64,000 bases of DNA, taken from assembly GCF_007751715.1 (NCBI RefSeq), contig NZ_CP036292.1, positions 5,091,339 to 5,155,338 of the forward strand, given 5' to 3'. Below are positions 29,007 through 37,775 of this stretch, piece after piece. The stretch is from Rosistilla oblonga (lineage in GTDB: Bacteria > Planctomycetota > Planctomycetia > Pirellulales > Pirellulaceae). Position 1 is the stretch's first letter; each line of letters opens with the position of its first letter. The notes under the pieces were generated by a model that was not told the origin of the DNA, ran no database searches, and saw only the letters and a list, made by a program, of their open reading frames with translations. A program made the position numbers and the translations under genes.

Positions 29007-32000
29007 ATGAATGCTTCCCACCAAAGCCAAGCACGCACGTTTGCGGAGCTGTTGTCCGAACGAGCCGCGCGACATCCCGAGCGCCCAGCAATCAAGTTTC
29101 TTGCCGAGGGGACCGAGGTAACGCACCAGGTCTCTTATCAACAACTGCATGCCCGTGCTGCGGCGATTGGATCGTGGCTGTCGGATCGCGGTTTACGTGG
29201 CCGCCCGGTGCTGTTGGTCTTTCCACAAAGCATCGACTACGCCGCGGCCTTCTTCGGTTGCCTGTATGCCGGCGCAATTGCCGTTCCCGCCTATCCTCCG
29301 CGACGCAATCGCAATCTCGATCGGCTGCAAAGCATGGCCAGCGACAGCGGCGCCGATGTAATCCTGACCAACAATGAACTATTGGAATCCTTGAGCGCCT
29401 GGGTCGATGAAGACAATCCCCTTGGCCAGCGTTCTCTGCAATCGATCGATACCCTGGCCGACGACCCTCAGTTCAATCCGGCCTTCGGCGCCGATCCGCA
29501 AGCGGTTGCCTTCCTGCAATACACATCGGGATCGACCGGTGCCCCCAAGGGCGTGATCGTCACCAACCGGAATCTGATCGAAAACCAAATCATGATCACC
29601 GAGATCTTCGGGCAACGCGAAGATGAAGTGATCATGTGCGGTTGGCTGCCGATGTATCACGACATGGGGCTGATCGGCAACCTGCTGCATCCGCTCTACC
29701 TGGGCGGACATCTGGTATTAATGTCGCCCTTCACCTTCTTCCAAAAACCGCTCTGTTGGCTGCAAGCGATCTCCAATCATCGCGCCACGATCAGCGGCAG
29801 TCCGAACTTTGGCTACGACATGTGCGTCGAAGCACTCAGCCAACAAGAACGCGACAGCCTCGACCTCAGCAGTTGGAACCTGGCATTTAATGGCGCCGAA
29901 CCGGTCCGCCACGCGACGCTGCAACGGTTTATCAAAACCTTCCAACCGCACGGTTTCTCCCCCGCCGCCTTCTCGCCCTGTTTTGGGATGGCGGAAACGA
30001 CGCTGATTGTCAGCGGGACGCGGCGTCCCGATGAGGCCCAATCGATCGTTGTCGATGCAGAATCTTTGCATCAAGGAACCGTGGAACCTCCGTCCGAAAA
30101 CCCCTCGGCACCACCGTTGACGATCGTTTCGTCGGGACGTCCCGGCAGCGATTTTGACGTCCGCATCGTCGATCCCGAAACGCGCGTTGAATTGCCTGAA
30201 AAACAAACGGGCGAGGTCTGGGTTCACGGCCCCAGCGTCACCGATGGTTACTGGAACAAGCCCACCGAAACCCAGCAGACGTTCCAGGGGATCATCGCCG
30301 CAGACGCCGCGCCAGCGAAACAGTTCCTTCGCACCGGCGACCTCGGATTCCTAAGCGATGGGGAACTGTACGTCACCGGACGACTGAAAGACACGATCAT
30401 CGTTGCCGGTGCCAACCATTACCCTAGCGATATCGAAGAAACCGTCGTCGCCAGCCATTCGGCTTTGGCGATCGGTGGCGGCGTAGCCTTCTCGATCGAC
30501 CGCGACGACCGCGAACAGGTCTTTGTCGCGCAGGAACTGAAGCGTTCCCAATGGCGTTCCTATGATAAAGACGAAGTCATCTCTGCGGTCTACGGTCGCG
30601 TCTTCCAAGACCATGGGCTCGCGCTCGCTGGCATCGTGCTGTTGCGTCCGGGGTCGATTCCCAAGACGACCAGCGGAAAACTACAGCGTCGCCTAACTGC
30701 CAAGATGTTTGTCGACGGCGACCTGAAGTCGTTGGTCGATTGGTCGCGCGACGATGCGATGACGCATCCGCACGCCAACGAATCGGAACCAGCACACGCC
30801 GAAGCGGCTCCGACGAACGAAGTTTCATCCGCCGCCCCCCCTTCGTCCGAATCGAGCGAACGACAAGACCAACTTGCCGAACTGCAAGCCTGGATGACGT
30901 CGCAACTGGCGACGCTGTTGCAGATCGCCCCTGGATCGATCTCCGCCAACGAACCGCTGGCATTATATGGACTCACTTCCGTTGCAGCCGTTCGCCTGGC
31001 CGGAATGCTGTCGCAACATGTCGGGCAACCGATCGACCCTACGTTGGCTTACAATTTCCCAACGATCGATTCGATCTGTCGGCACCTGGTGCTCGGCGAA
31101 TCAGCCCGCAGTTTGCCAAGCCGCGATGTTTCGTCTGATCCTTCGGTTTCGAATGACGACCCCATTGCGATCATCGGCATGGCATGCCGTTTTCCCGGAG
31201 CGGCATCGATCGACGAATTCTGGGACCTGTTGACCTCCGGTGGCTGCGCGATCCAGTCGGCGCGTGACGGGCAACCGACGTCCCCCAGTGGTTCGGTCAA
31301 CCCATCGGTGCCGACAGCGGCAGGTTACATCGATGCGGTCGACCAATTTGATCCCGCCTTCTTTTCGATCAGTCCGCGTGAAGCGGATGAGATGGACCCG
31401 CGGCAACGACTTGCGATGGAGGTCAGTTGGCGAGCGATCGAACACGCCAACATCGATCCACGCCGTCTGGCTGGTTCCAAGACCGGCGTCTTCTTCGGGG
31501 CCAGCGGGAACGATTACGAACGCCTGTGCAGCGCGGCGGGGCATCCGACCGGTGGGCATTCGGCGACCGGAGTCTCCCACGCGATCATCGCGAACCGAAT
31601 TAGTTACTTCTTGGATCTCCAAGGGCCCAGTTTCTCGGTCGACACCGCCTGTTCGTCGTCGTTAGTCGCGGTGCATCAAGCGGCTGAAGCGATCCGCGGC
31701 GGGCAGTGCGACACGGCGATCGCCGGCGGAGTTAATCTGATTCTCGATCCGTCGGTCACCAACGCGTTCCACGAAGCGGGGATGCTGTCGCCGACCGGTC
31801 AATGCAAGACCTTTGCCGCCGGAGCCAATGGTTTTGTCCGCGGTGAAGGCTGCGGAGTCGTCGTATTAAAACGACTCTCCCAAGCGGTGGCCGACCGCGA
31901 CAACGTGCTGTGTGTTCTGCGGGGATCGGCGATCAACCAAGACGGCCGTAGCAACGGCCTGACCGCTCCCAGCGGCCTTGCGCAACAGCAGGTCGTTCGC

Positions 32001-35000
32001 AGCGCATTGGCTAACGGCAACGTAGAGCCTGCGGAGGTTCAATACGTCGAAGCGCATGGCACCGGCACCGAGCTAGGCGATCCGATCGAGATCGGAGCTC
32101 TGACCGCTGTCTTTGGCGACCGCCCAAAGCCATTGTTGGTCGGGTCGGTCAAGACCAACATCGGTCACCTGGAAGCTGCCGCGGGAATCGCGGGCGTGAT
32201 CAAAACCGCATTGGCGATCCGGCACCAAATCATCCCACCGCACCTTGGCTTCGATGCCCCAAGTCCTCATATCGATTGGACTCAGCCGATCGAAGTTGCC
32301 CCCTCCGGAGCGATCTGGAATTGTGACGAAGGCCAGTTGCACCGTGCGGGAGTCAGCAGTTTTGGGTTCGGTGGCACCAACGCTCACCTGATCCTCGAGG
32401 CACCCGCATCGTCGTCGCCCGCTGGATCCGAGGCCGACGACTCAACCGCGGAACGATCGAACTTCCATCTGGTTAAATTTTCCGCCAAGAGCGACGAAGC
32501 GCTCGACGCATTGGTCGCCACGTTTATGGAGAGCGCCCCAACCGCAGAGCTCTCCGCCATCGCGGCATCGGCCAACTTGGGCCGGACCGATTTCCCACAT
32601 CGCTTGGTCGTGATTGCTTCGTCGACCGACGACCTCTGCCAGTGCCTTGGCAATCCCGACAACACATCGCGGGTTTTGCGAAGCCGCAGCGATTCACAGC
32701 GTCCTTCGGCCGAACAGGTGCGTCAATCGTTGCAGCAAGCGATTGCCAGCACGGCCACGCTCGACGACCTGCGGCAACTGGGGCAACACTACGTCGACGG
32801 CGCCGCGATCGATTGGCGTCAGGTCCACCCGAACGCCTCCCGACGGATCGACCTTCCCGGCCATCCGATGCTACGCCATCGCTGCTGGTTCCGAACGCAG
32901 CCGGCTGCTGACGCGGGGCATCCGCTTTCCGCCGACCTATCCTGCGAGCTTCCGTTGCTGGGGAACCGTTTCGATTTGGCGGGAGAGGCGATCGTTTTCG
33001 AGGCCGATCTTTCCACGGTCGATCTGTTGCACGATCATCGGCTGCGTGGTGAGATCATCTTCCCCACGACCGGTTACGTTGAACAAGCGCTCTCGGCGGC
33101 CCGAATCGCTAGCGGCAGCGCGGCTTGGGAAATCGAAGCTTTGCAAATCGCGCGACCGCTGGTGATTTCAGACGCGCGTCGCTGCCGAATTCAGATCCTT
33201 TTGGATCCGCAAGACAACGGGTACCATTGCCGCGTGCAACATCGCAGCGACAGCGGTTGGCAGCAGGTGGCGTCGTGTCAGATCGTCTCCAGCACGCCGC
33301 TGCTAACAACGCCACCGGCATGCGAACTCGCTTCGCCAGTACAGTGTTCCAGTGCGGATCACTACGCCCGCTGTGAAGCGTTAGGTTTGCAATACGGACC
33401 AGCGTTTCGTGGACTGATCGAAATTCAGTCCGATGCCGAGGTGGCGGTTGGTCGCGTCGCGTTGCCCCTTGGCACCGACGCTTTATCCTCCGCGGTGATC
33501 CATCCCGCCTTGTTGGACGCCTGCCTTCAAACCTTGGCGGTGCTGATCCCCGAAGAACTGGAGGGATTGTGGCTTCCCGTGGGTTTGCAGCGTTTTCGGT
33601 TCCTATCGGCAACGCCTTGCCGGGGCGAGCTCTCGGTCCGCAGCACACTCCGTTTCGACCAAGCGACCGCGTCGCTGATGGGCGATGTTTGGCTGTTGGA
33701 TTCCCACGATCATGTGATTGCAGTTGTCGAAGGCTTGCGATTGGAAAACGGCCAGCCCGTCGCACCGGTCTCGCGATACGAAGAAGCTTGGCTGCCAAAG
33801 ATTCGCCAGCACGAAGCGACGGCGCCGCCCGAGGTCACCGCCGTGGAGATCACTGCGGAGGTCTTGGCCAACCGCGGCGAACTGCTTGCCAAAACCGGAT
33901 TTGTCGATTCGATAGAGGCCCGGCAAATGTTGGACGCGTCCTGCCAACGCTGGGTGATCCAATGCTTGGTCAGCCTGATGGGACCGCTTCCCGCGGGCAA
34001 GACGCTGGTGCGCGATGACCTCCTAGTGCAATTGGGTTTGCTGCCCGAGAAGCATCGATCGTTCGAACGAATGCTGGAGATGTTAGTCGAAGACGGTCTG
34101 TTGGCCCGCGTCGAAAGCGGCTGGCAAACACGCGTTGCCTTGGAACCGGCCGAGGGCATTCCCACTCTCGAGGTTCAAGCGACACCGTTGACTGCGGCAG
34201 TGGCGTCGGAATGGGCCCTGTTGCAGCGTTGCGGTAGCCAGTTGGCGGAAGTGCTTGTCGGCGAGGTCGACCCGTTGGATCTGTTGTTCCCCAGGCAAGG
34301 CGTGACGGCGGCAGATGTTTATAAGACGTCGCCGGGGGCTCGCACGATCAACGCGATGTTGGGGCAAGCGATCGAAGCCATCGTCGCCGAATTGCCCGAC
34401 GGACGTGGGCTCCGCGTGTTAGAGATCGGTGGCGGGACCGGCGGCACCACTCACAATGTGATACGCAGTCTGCCGGCGGGTCGTTTCCATTACACGTTTA
34501 CCGATATCGGTGCCAGTTTCCTTGCCGCGGCGCGGCAAACCTTTGCCAGTTGTGACGCGATCGATTTCAGAACGCTCGATATCGAACAGGCTCCCGAATC
34601 GCAGGGTTTCGATCCGGGCAGCTTTGATTTGGTGATCGCCGCCAACGTTTTGCACGCCACGCGCGATCTGAACCAGACCGTCGCCAACGCCCGTTCGTTG
34701 TTATCCGCCGGCGGCCAATTGCTGCTGCTGGAAGGTACTCGTCGCTGCCGCTGGATGGATCTGACGTTCGGATTAACCGATGGTTGGTGGCGGTTCGACG
34801 ACACGATCCGCTGCGACTACCCAATGGCCAGCGAATCGGCTTGGCAAACCGTGTTGACGGAAAACCAATTCGACAGCACGACGATCGTCAGTCCGCTGCC
34901 GGACGATGATTCCCGCGCGGTCAACACCGCCGAAAACGTCCTGATCGTGGCGACCGCCGATCGCGTGAAATCGAATCCGACTCGTGACCATTGGACGATC

Positions 35001-37775
35001 GTTACCGACCGGATCTCGCGTTGCCAACGCCTCGGCAAGCGTTTGGTCAATGAAGGGTGTACGTTTGAATTGGTCGATGCGACCGCCGACGATTTCGCCG
35101 CTGACGTCCGCAGTGCGATGACCCATTATCCCGGCACGCAGCACATCGCGTTTGTCGCAAGTCGGTCCCATGGTGACACCAGCGAACATGCACGAACCGC
35201 GTCTTTGCGGTTTCTGCAAACGGTGCAAGAAATTTTGTCTAAGGCAACGGGGCCCATCGAATTGGCGTTGATCACGTCCGATGCCGCGACCGATCCGACC
35301 GCGTCGGCGCTGAAAGGAATGCTTCGCTCGATCGCGTTGGAACAGCCCGATTGGCGTGTTCGTTCGATCGATGCGGCCGGCAACAACGATAGATTCTCGC
35401 GACAGGTAGCCGCTGAAATGTTGAGCGGCGATGCCGAGCCTGAGGTCTCGCTTGCGACCGATCGCCGTGTCCGCCGACTGTTGCTGGCCCAAGCCGATCT
35501 GGTCGCCGACAGCGGACGCGTGTTGCGAGTCGCCGCGCGAGGCACGCTGGAAGGTGTTCGTTTGGAATCGGTCAAGCGGCGCGAACCGGGACGCCGCGAA
35601 GTCGAAATCGCCGTGCTGGCCAGCGGATTGAACTATCGGGACGTTTTGTTGGCGATGGGAATGTACCCTGGCGAAGCGCCGTTGGGAGCCGAATGCGTCG
35701 GACGCATTACGCGCCTGGGCCGCGACGTGCAATCGCATCAAGTGGGTGATCTGGTGATCGCCCTTGGCGAAGAGACGTTCGCCGACTATGTCACCGTTTC
35801 GGCGGCGCGGATCACCGAATTGCCCAAGGGGCTCGGATATGCAGAGGCCGCGACGGTTCCGGTCGCTTTCTTGACTGCGTCGTTCGCCTTGGAGACGCTC
35901 GGCAATTTGCAGCCTGGCCAACGCGTGCTGATCCATTCGGCCACGGGCGGCGTCGGTTTGGCGGCGATCCAAATCGCGAGAGCTTTGGGGGCGGAGATCT
36001 TTGCGACCGCAAGCACCAGCAAACACGCGGTCTTGCGTGAGCTGGGGATCTCACGTGTCTTCGATTCGCGATCGCCCGGCTTTGCCACCGCGATCGCCGC
36101 TGCGACTCAGGGGCACGGTGTCGATCTGATCCTCGATACGCTGCCCGAATCGATGTTCCAAGAGAATCTCGATTCGCTGGCCGATGGGGGCGTCTACATC
36201 GACATCACCAAACCGACCACCGACCGCGGCAGCAACTCACGTTTTGGCGCTCGGGAATCGACAACGACCTATCACTTGCTGGACCTGGTTCAAATCCTGC
36301 AGCAAGAACCAAGCACGGCGATCCGGCGGCTTCGCGCCGTCCTGGCTCGGTTTGCCGATGGCAGTTACCAGCCGCTGCCGATGGAAACGTTCCGATTGTC
36401 GCACGCCGTGGATGCGATGCGGCAGATGCAGCTGGCCCGTCAGATCGGCAAGCTGGTCGTCGTCGCCGACGATGCGCCGCGACTGGCGTCGCGCGGGGCA
36501 CTCGATTTTCAAGAGCTCTCGATTCGCAAAGACGCCGCGTACGTGATCGCCGGTGGCCTGGGCGACTTGGGCCTGATGACTGCCGAATATTTGTCGCAGC
36601 GTGGGGCGGGCTTGATTGCCTTGGTCCAACGCAGTCGGCCGACCGCGGCGCAGCAGGCGGTGATCGGGCGGATCGAGAATGCGGGATCTCAAGTCCTAGT
36701 ATGTGAGGCGGATGTCGCCGACGGCGATCAAGTGGCGTCGTCCCTGCGGCGCGTTCGCGGCGAAGGGTTTCCGATCGCCGGGGTCATCCATTCGGCGGGT
36801 ATGTTGCGCGATGCATTTGTGGAAAATCAAAGCATTGAATCGTTTGCACAGGTATTCGATGTGAAAGCGGCGGGCGCGTGGCACCTGCACCAACTGACAC
36901 TCGACGATCCAATAGATCTGTTTGTTGTCTATTCATCGCTGGCGTCGGTGATCGGCGCCCCCGGGCAAGCCAACCACGCTGCGGCCAACGCCTTTTTGGA
37001 TGGCCTAGTTCGGCAGCGGATGGCTGCCGGATTGCCCGCGACCGACTTGAACTGGGGACCGTGGGGCACGATCGGCGAAGCGGCGCGCCGCGGTGCCGAC
37101 ACCCGCACCGACATGCAAGGCGTGGGCGTGATCCAACCGGCTGCCGGAGCGCTGACGATGCAGCGGATGTTGCAACGTAAATCAGCGATCGCTGCGATCG
37201 CGCAAATTAGTGGCGACGCGTTGCCGGATCGTTTGAAATCGCATCCTCTGTTGGAACAACTGCTGAACGAATCCGTGGCGGTTGCCGAGACGGAAGGTCG
37301 GATCGTCGACGAATTCCACAGGACCGAGGAATCCCAGCGGCCGGCGTTGATGTTGGATCATGTCCGGAAAACGCTGGCAGAAATCCTGGGAATGTCCGAT
37401 TCGTCGCGAATTTCCGCATCGACAGTGATGACAGATATTGGGCTCGATTCGTTAACGGCGCTCGAATTGCGAGATTCCCTACAAACCGACTTGGCAGCCG
37501 CGCTACCTGCATCATTGGTCTATGACTATCCATCGGTGCGGGAGTTGTCCAATTTCTTGCTGTCGGCCATAACGACGTCGGGAAAATGTGCCGATGATAG
37601 CAAACAGGAAGCTATGGGTGCCGTTAATGATCGGGCAAACCTTGCGTCGGGCCGCGATACGCAATCCGAAGAAGCCGCTGAGACACAACGTTCCGCGTCG
37701 GTGGTCAGCGTCTCCAACTCCATCGAAGCTTCATTAGAACAATTGAACGCAGAACTGAATCACTGGGAATCATGA
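29007..37775 (+). CDS. FAAL-loaded reducing polyketide synthase without AT (FAAL-ACP-KS-DH-MT-ER-KR-ACP)
   Basis: 2,922 residues from ATG 29007. Domains: fatty acyl-AMP ligase 1-560 (YTSGSTGAPKGV, TISGSPNFGYDMC, FSPCFGMAETTLIVSG); ACP about 625-700 with GLTS (Ser658); ketosynthase 715-1135 with Cys882 (DTACSSS), EAHGTGTELGDPIE and KTNIGHLEAAAG; dehydratase 1310-1590 with His1344 (DHRLRGEIIFP) and Asp in HPALLDACLQ; C-methyltransferase about 1700-2000 (VLEIGGGTGGTT); enoylreductase 2170-2490 (SATGGVGLAAIQIA); ketoreductase 2510-2720, where the expected Tyr before AAANAFLD is His2657; second ACP 2785-2855 (GLDS, Ser2815); then a helical tail. No acyltransferase lies between KS and DH. It loads a fatty acid and makes an alpha-methylated, reduced extension. 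Overlaps the next gene by ATGA. Confidence 0.93.
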   Translation: MNASHQSQARTFAELLSERAARHPERPAIKFLAEGTEVTHQVSYQQLHARAAAIGSWLSDRGLRGRPVLLVFPQSIDYAAAFFGCLYAGAIAVPAYPPRRNRNLDRLQSMASDSGADVILTNNELLESLSAWVDEDNPLGQRSLQSIDTLADDPQFNPAFGADPQAVAFLQYTSGSTGAPKGVIVTNRNLIENQIMITEIFGQREDEVIMCGWLPMYHDMGLIGNLLHPLYLGGHLVLMSPFTFFQKPLCWLQAISNHRATISGSPNFGYDMCVEALSQQERDSLDLSSWNLAFNGAEPVRHATLQRFIKTFQPHGFSPAAFSPCFGMAETTLIVSGTRRPDEAQSIVVDAESLHQGTVEPPSENPSAPPLTIVSSGRPGSDFDVRIVDPETRVELPEKQTGEVWVHGPSVTDGYWNKPTETQQTFQGIIAADAAPAKQFLRTGDLGFLSDGELYVTGRLKDTIIVAGANHYPSDIEETVVASHSALAIGGGVAFSIDRDDREQVFVAQELKRSQWRSYDKDEVISAVYGRVFQDHGLALAGIVLLRPGSIPKTTSGKLQRRLTAKMFVDGDLKSLVDWSRDDAMTHPHANESEPAHAEAAPTNEVSSAAPPSSESSERQDQLAELQAWMTSQLATLLQIAPGSISANEPLALYGLTSVAAVRLAGMLSQHVGQPIDPTLAYNFPTIDSICRHLVLGESARSLPSRDVSSDPSVSNDDPIAIIGMACRFPGAASIDEFWDLLTSGGCAIQSARDGQPTSPSGSVNPSVPTAAGYIDAVDQFDPAFFSISPREADEMDPRQRLAMEVSWRAIEHANIDPRRLAGSKTGVFFGASGNDYERLCSAAGHPTGGHSATGVSHAIIANRISYFLDLQGPSFSVDTACSSSLVAVHQAAEAIRGGQCDTAIAGGVNLILDPSVTNAFHEAGMLSPTGQCKTFAAGANGFVRGEGCGVVVLKRLSQAVADRDNVLCVLRGSAINQDGRSNGLTAPSGLAQQQVVRSALANGNVEPAEVQYVEAHGTGTELGDPIEIGALTAVFGDRPKPLLVGSVKTNIGHLEAAAGIAGVIKTALAIRHQIIPPHLGFDAPSPHIDWTQPIEVAPSGAIWNCDEGQLHRAGVSSFGFGGTNAHLILEAPASSSPAGSEADDSTAERSNFHLVKFSAKSDEALDALVATFMESAPTAELSAIAASANLGRTDFPHRLVVIASSTDDLCQCLGNPDNTSRVLRSRSDSQRPSAEQVRQSLQQAIASTATLDDLRQLGQHYVDGAAIDWRQVHPNASRRIDLPGHPMLRHRCWFRTQPAADAGHPLSADLSCELPLLGNRFDLAGEAIVFEADLSTVDLLHDHRLRGEIIFPTTGYVEQALSAARIASGSAAWEIEALQIARPLVISDARRCRIQILLDPQDNGYHCRVQHRSDSGWQQVASCQIVSSTPLLTTPPACELASPVQCSSADHYARCEALGLQYGPAFRGLIEIQSDAEVAVGRVALPLGTDALSSAVIHPALLDACLQTLAVLIPEELEGLWLPVGLQRFRFLSATPCRGELSVRSTLRFDQATASLMGDVWLLDSHDHVIAVVEGLRLENGQPVAPVSRYEEAWLPKIRQHEATAPPEVTAVEITAEVLANRGELLAKTGFVDSIEARQMLDASCQRWVIQCLVSLMGPLPAGKTLVRDDLLVQLGLLPEKHRSFERMLEMLVEDGLLARVESGWQTRVALEPAEGIPTLEVQATPLTAAVASEWALLQRCGSQLAEVLVGEVDPLDLLFPRQGVTAADVYKTSPGARTINAMLGQAIEAIVAELPDGRGLRVLEIGGGTGGTTHNVIRSLPAGRFHYTFTDIGASFLAAARQTFASCDAIDFRTLDIEQAPESQGFDPGSFDLVIAANVLHATRDLNQTVANARSLLSAGGQLLLLEGTRRCRWMDLTFGLTDGWWRFDDTIRCDYPMASESAWQTVLTENQFDSTTIVSPLPDDDSRAVNTAENVLIVATADRVKSNPTRDHWTIVTDRISRCQRLGKRLVNEGCTFELVDATADDFAADVRSAMTHYPGTQHIAFVASRSHGDTSEHARTASLRFLQTVQEILSKATGPIELALITSDAATDPTASALKGMLRSIALEQPDWRVRSIDAAGNNDRFSRQVAAEMLSGDAEPEVSLATDRRVRRLLLAQADLVADSGRVLRVAARGTLEGVRLESVKRREPGRREVEIAVLASGLNYRDVLLAMGMYPGEAPLGAECVGRITRLGRDVQSHQVGDLVIALGEETFADYVTVSAARITELPKGLGYAEAATVPVAFLTASFALETLGNLQPGQRVLIHSATGGVGLAAIQIARALGAEIFATASTSKHAVLRELGISRVFDSRSPGFATAIAAATQGHGVDLILDTLPESMFQENLDSLADGGVYIDITKPTTDRGSNSRFGARESTTTYHLLDLVQILQQEPSTAIRRLRAVLARFADGSYQPLPMETFRLSHAVDAMRQMQLARQIGKLVVVADDAPRLASRGALDFQELSIRKDAAYVIAGGLGDLGLMTAEYLSQRGAGLIALVQRSRPTAAQQAVIGRIENAGSQVLVCEADVADGDQVASSLRRVRGEGFPIAGVIHSAGMLRDAFVENQSIESFAQVFDVKAAGAWHLHQLTLDDPIDLFVVYSSLASVIGAPGQANHAAANAFLDGLVRQRMAAGLPATDLNWGPWGTIGEAARRGADTRTDMQGVGVIQPAAGALTMQRMLQRKSAIAAIAQISGDALPDRLKSHPLLEQLLNESVAVAETEGRIVDEFHRTEESQRPALMLDHVRKTLAEILGMSDSSRISASTVMTDIGLDSLTALELRDSLQTDLAAALPASLVYDYPSVRELSNFLLSAITTSGKCADDSKQEAMGAVNDRANLASGRDTQSEEAAETQRSASVVSVSNSIEASLEQLNAELNHWES

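Noticed and set aside
32399-32946. Possible hidden acyltransferase between KS and DH of the first synthase
   Set aside because: I looked for the GQGSQ start, the GHSxG nucleophile motif and the xAFH specificity motif; none is present and the segment of about 180 residues is too short for an AT.
34773-36026. Long minus-strand frame (417 codons) inside the first synthase
   Set aside because: High GC gives long antisense frames; the plus strand here encodes the clear MT-ER region and the antisense product has no motif.
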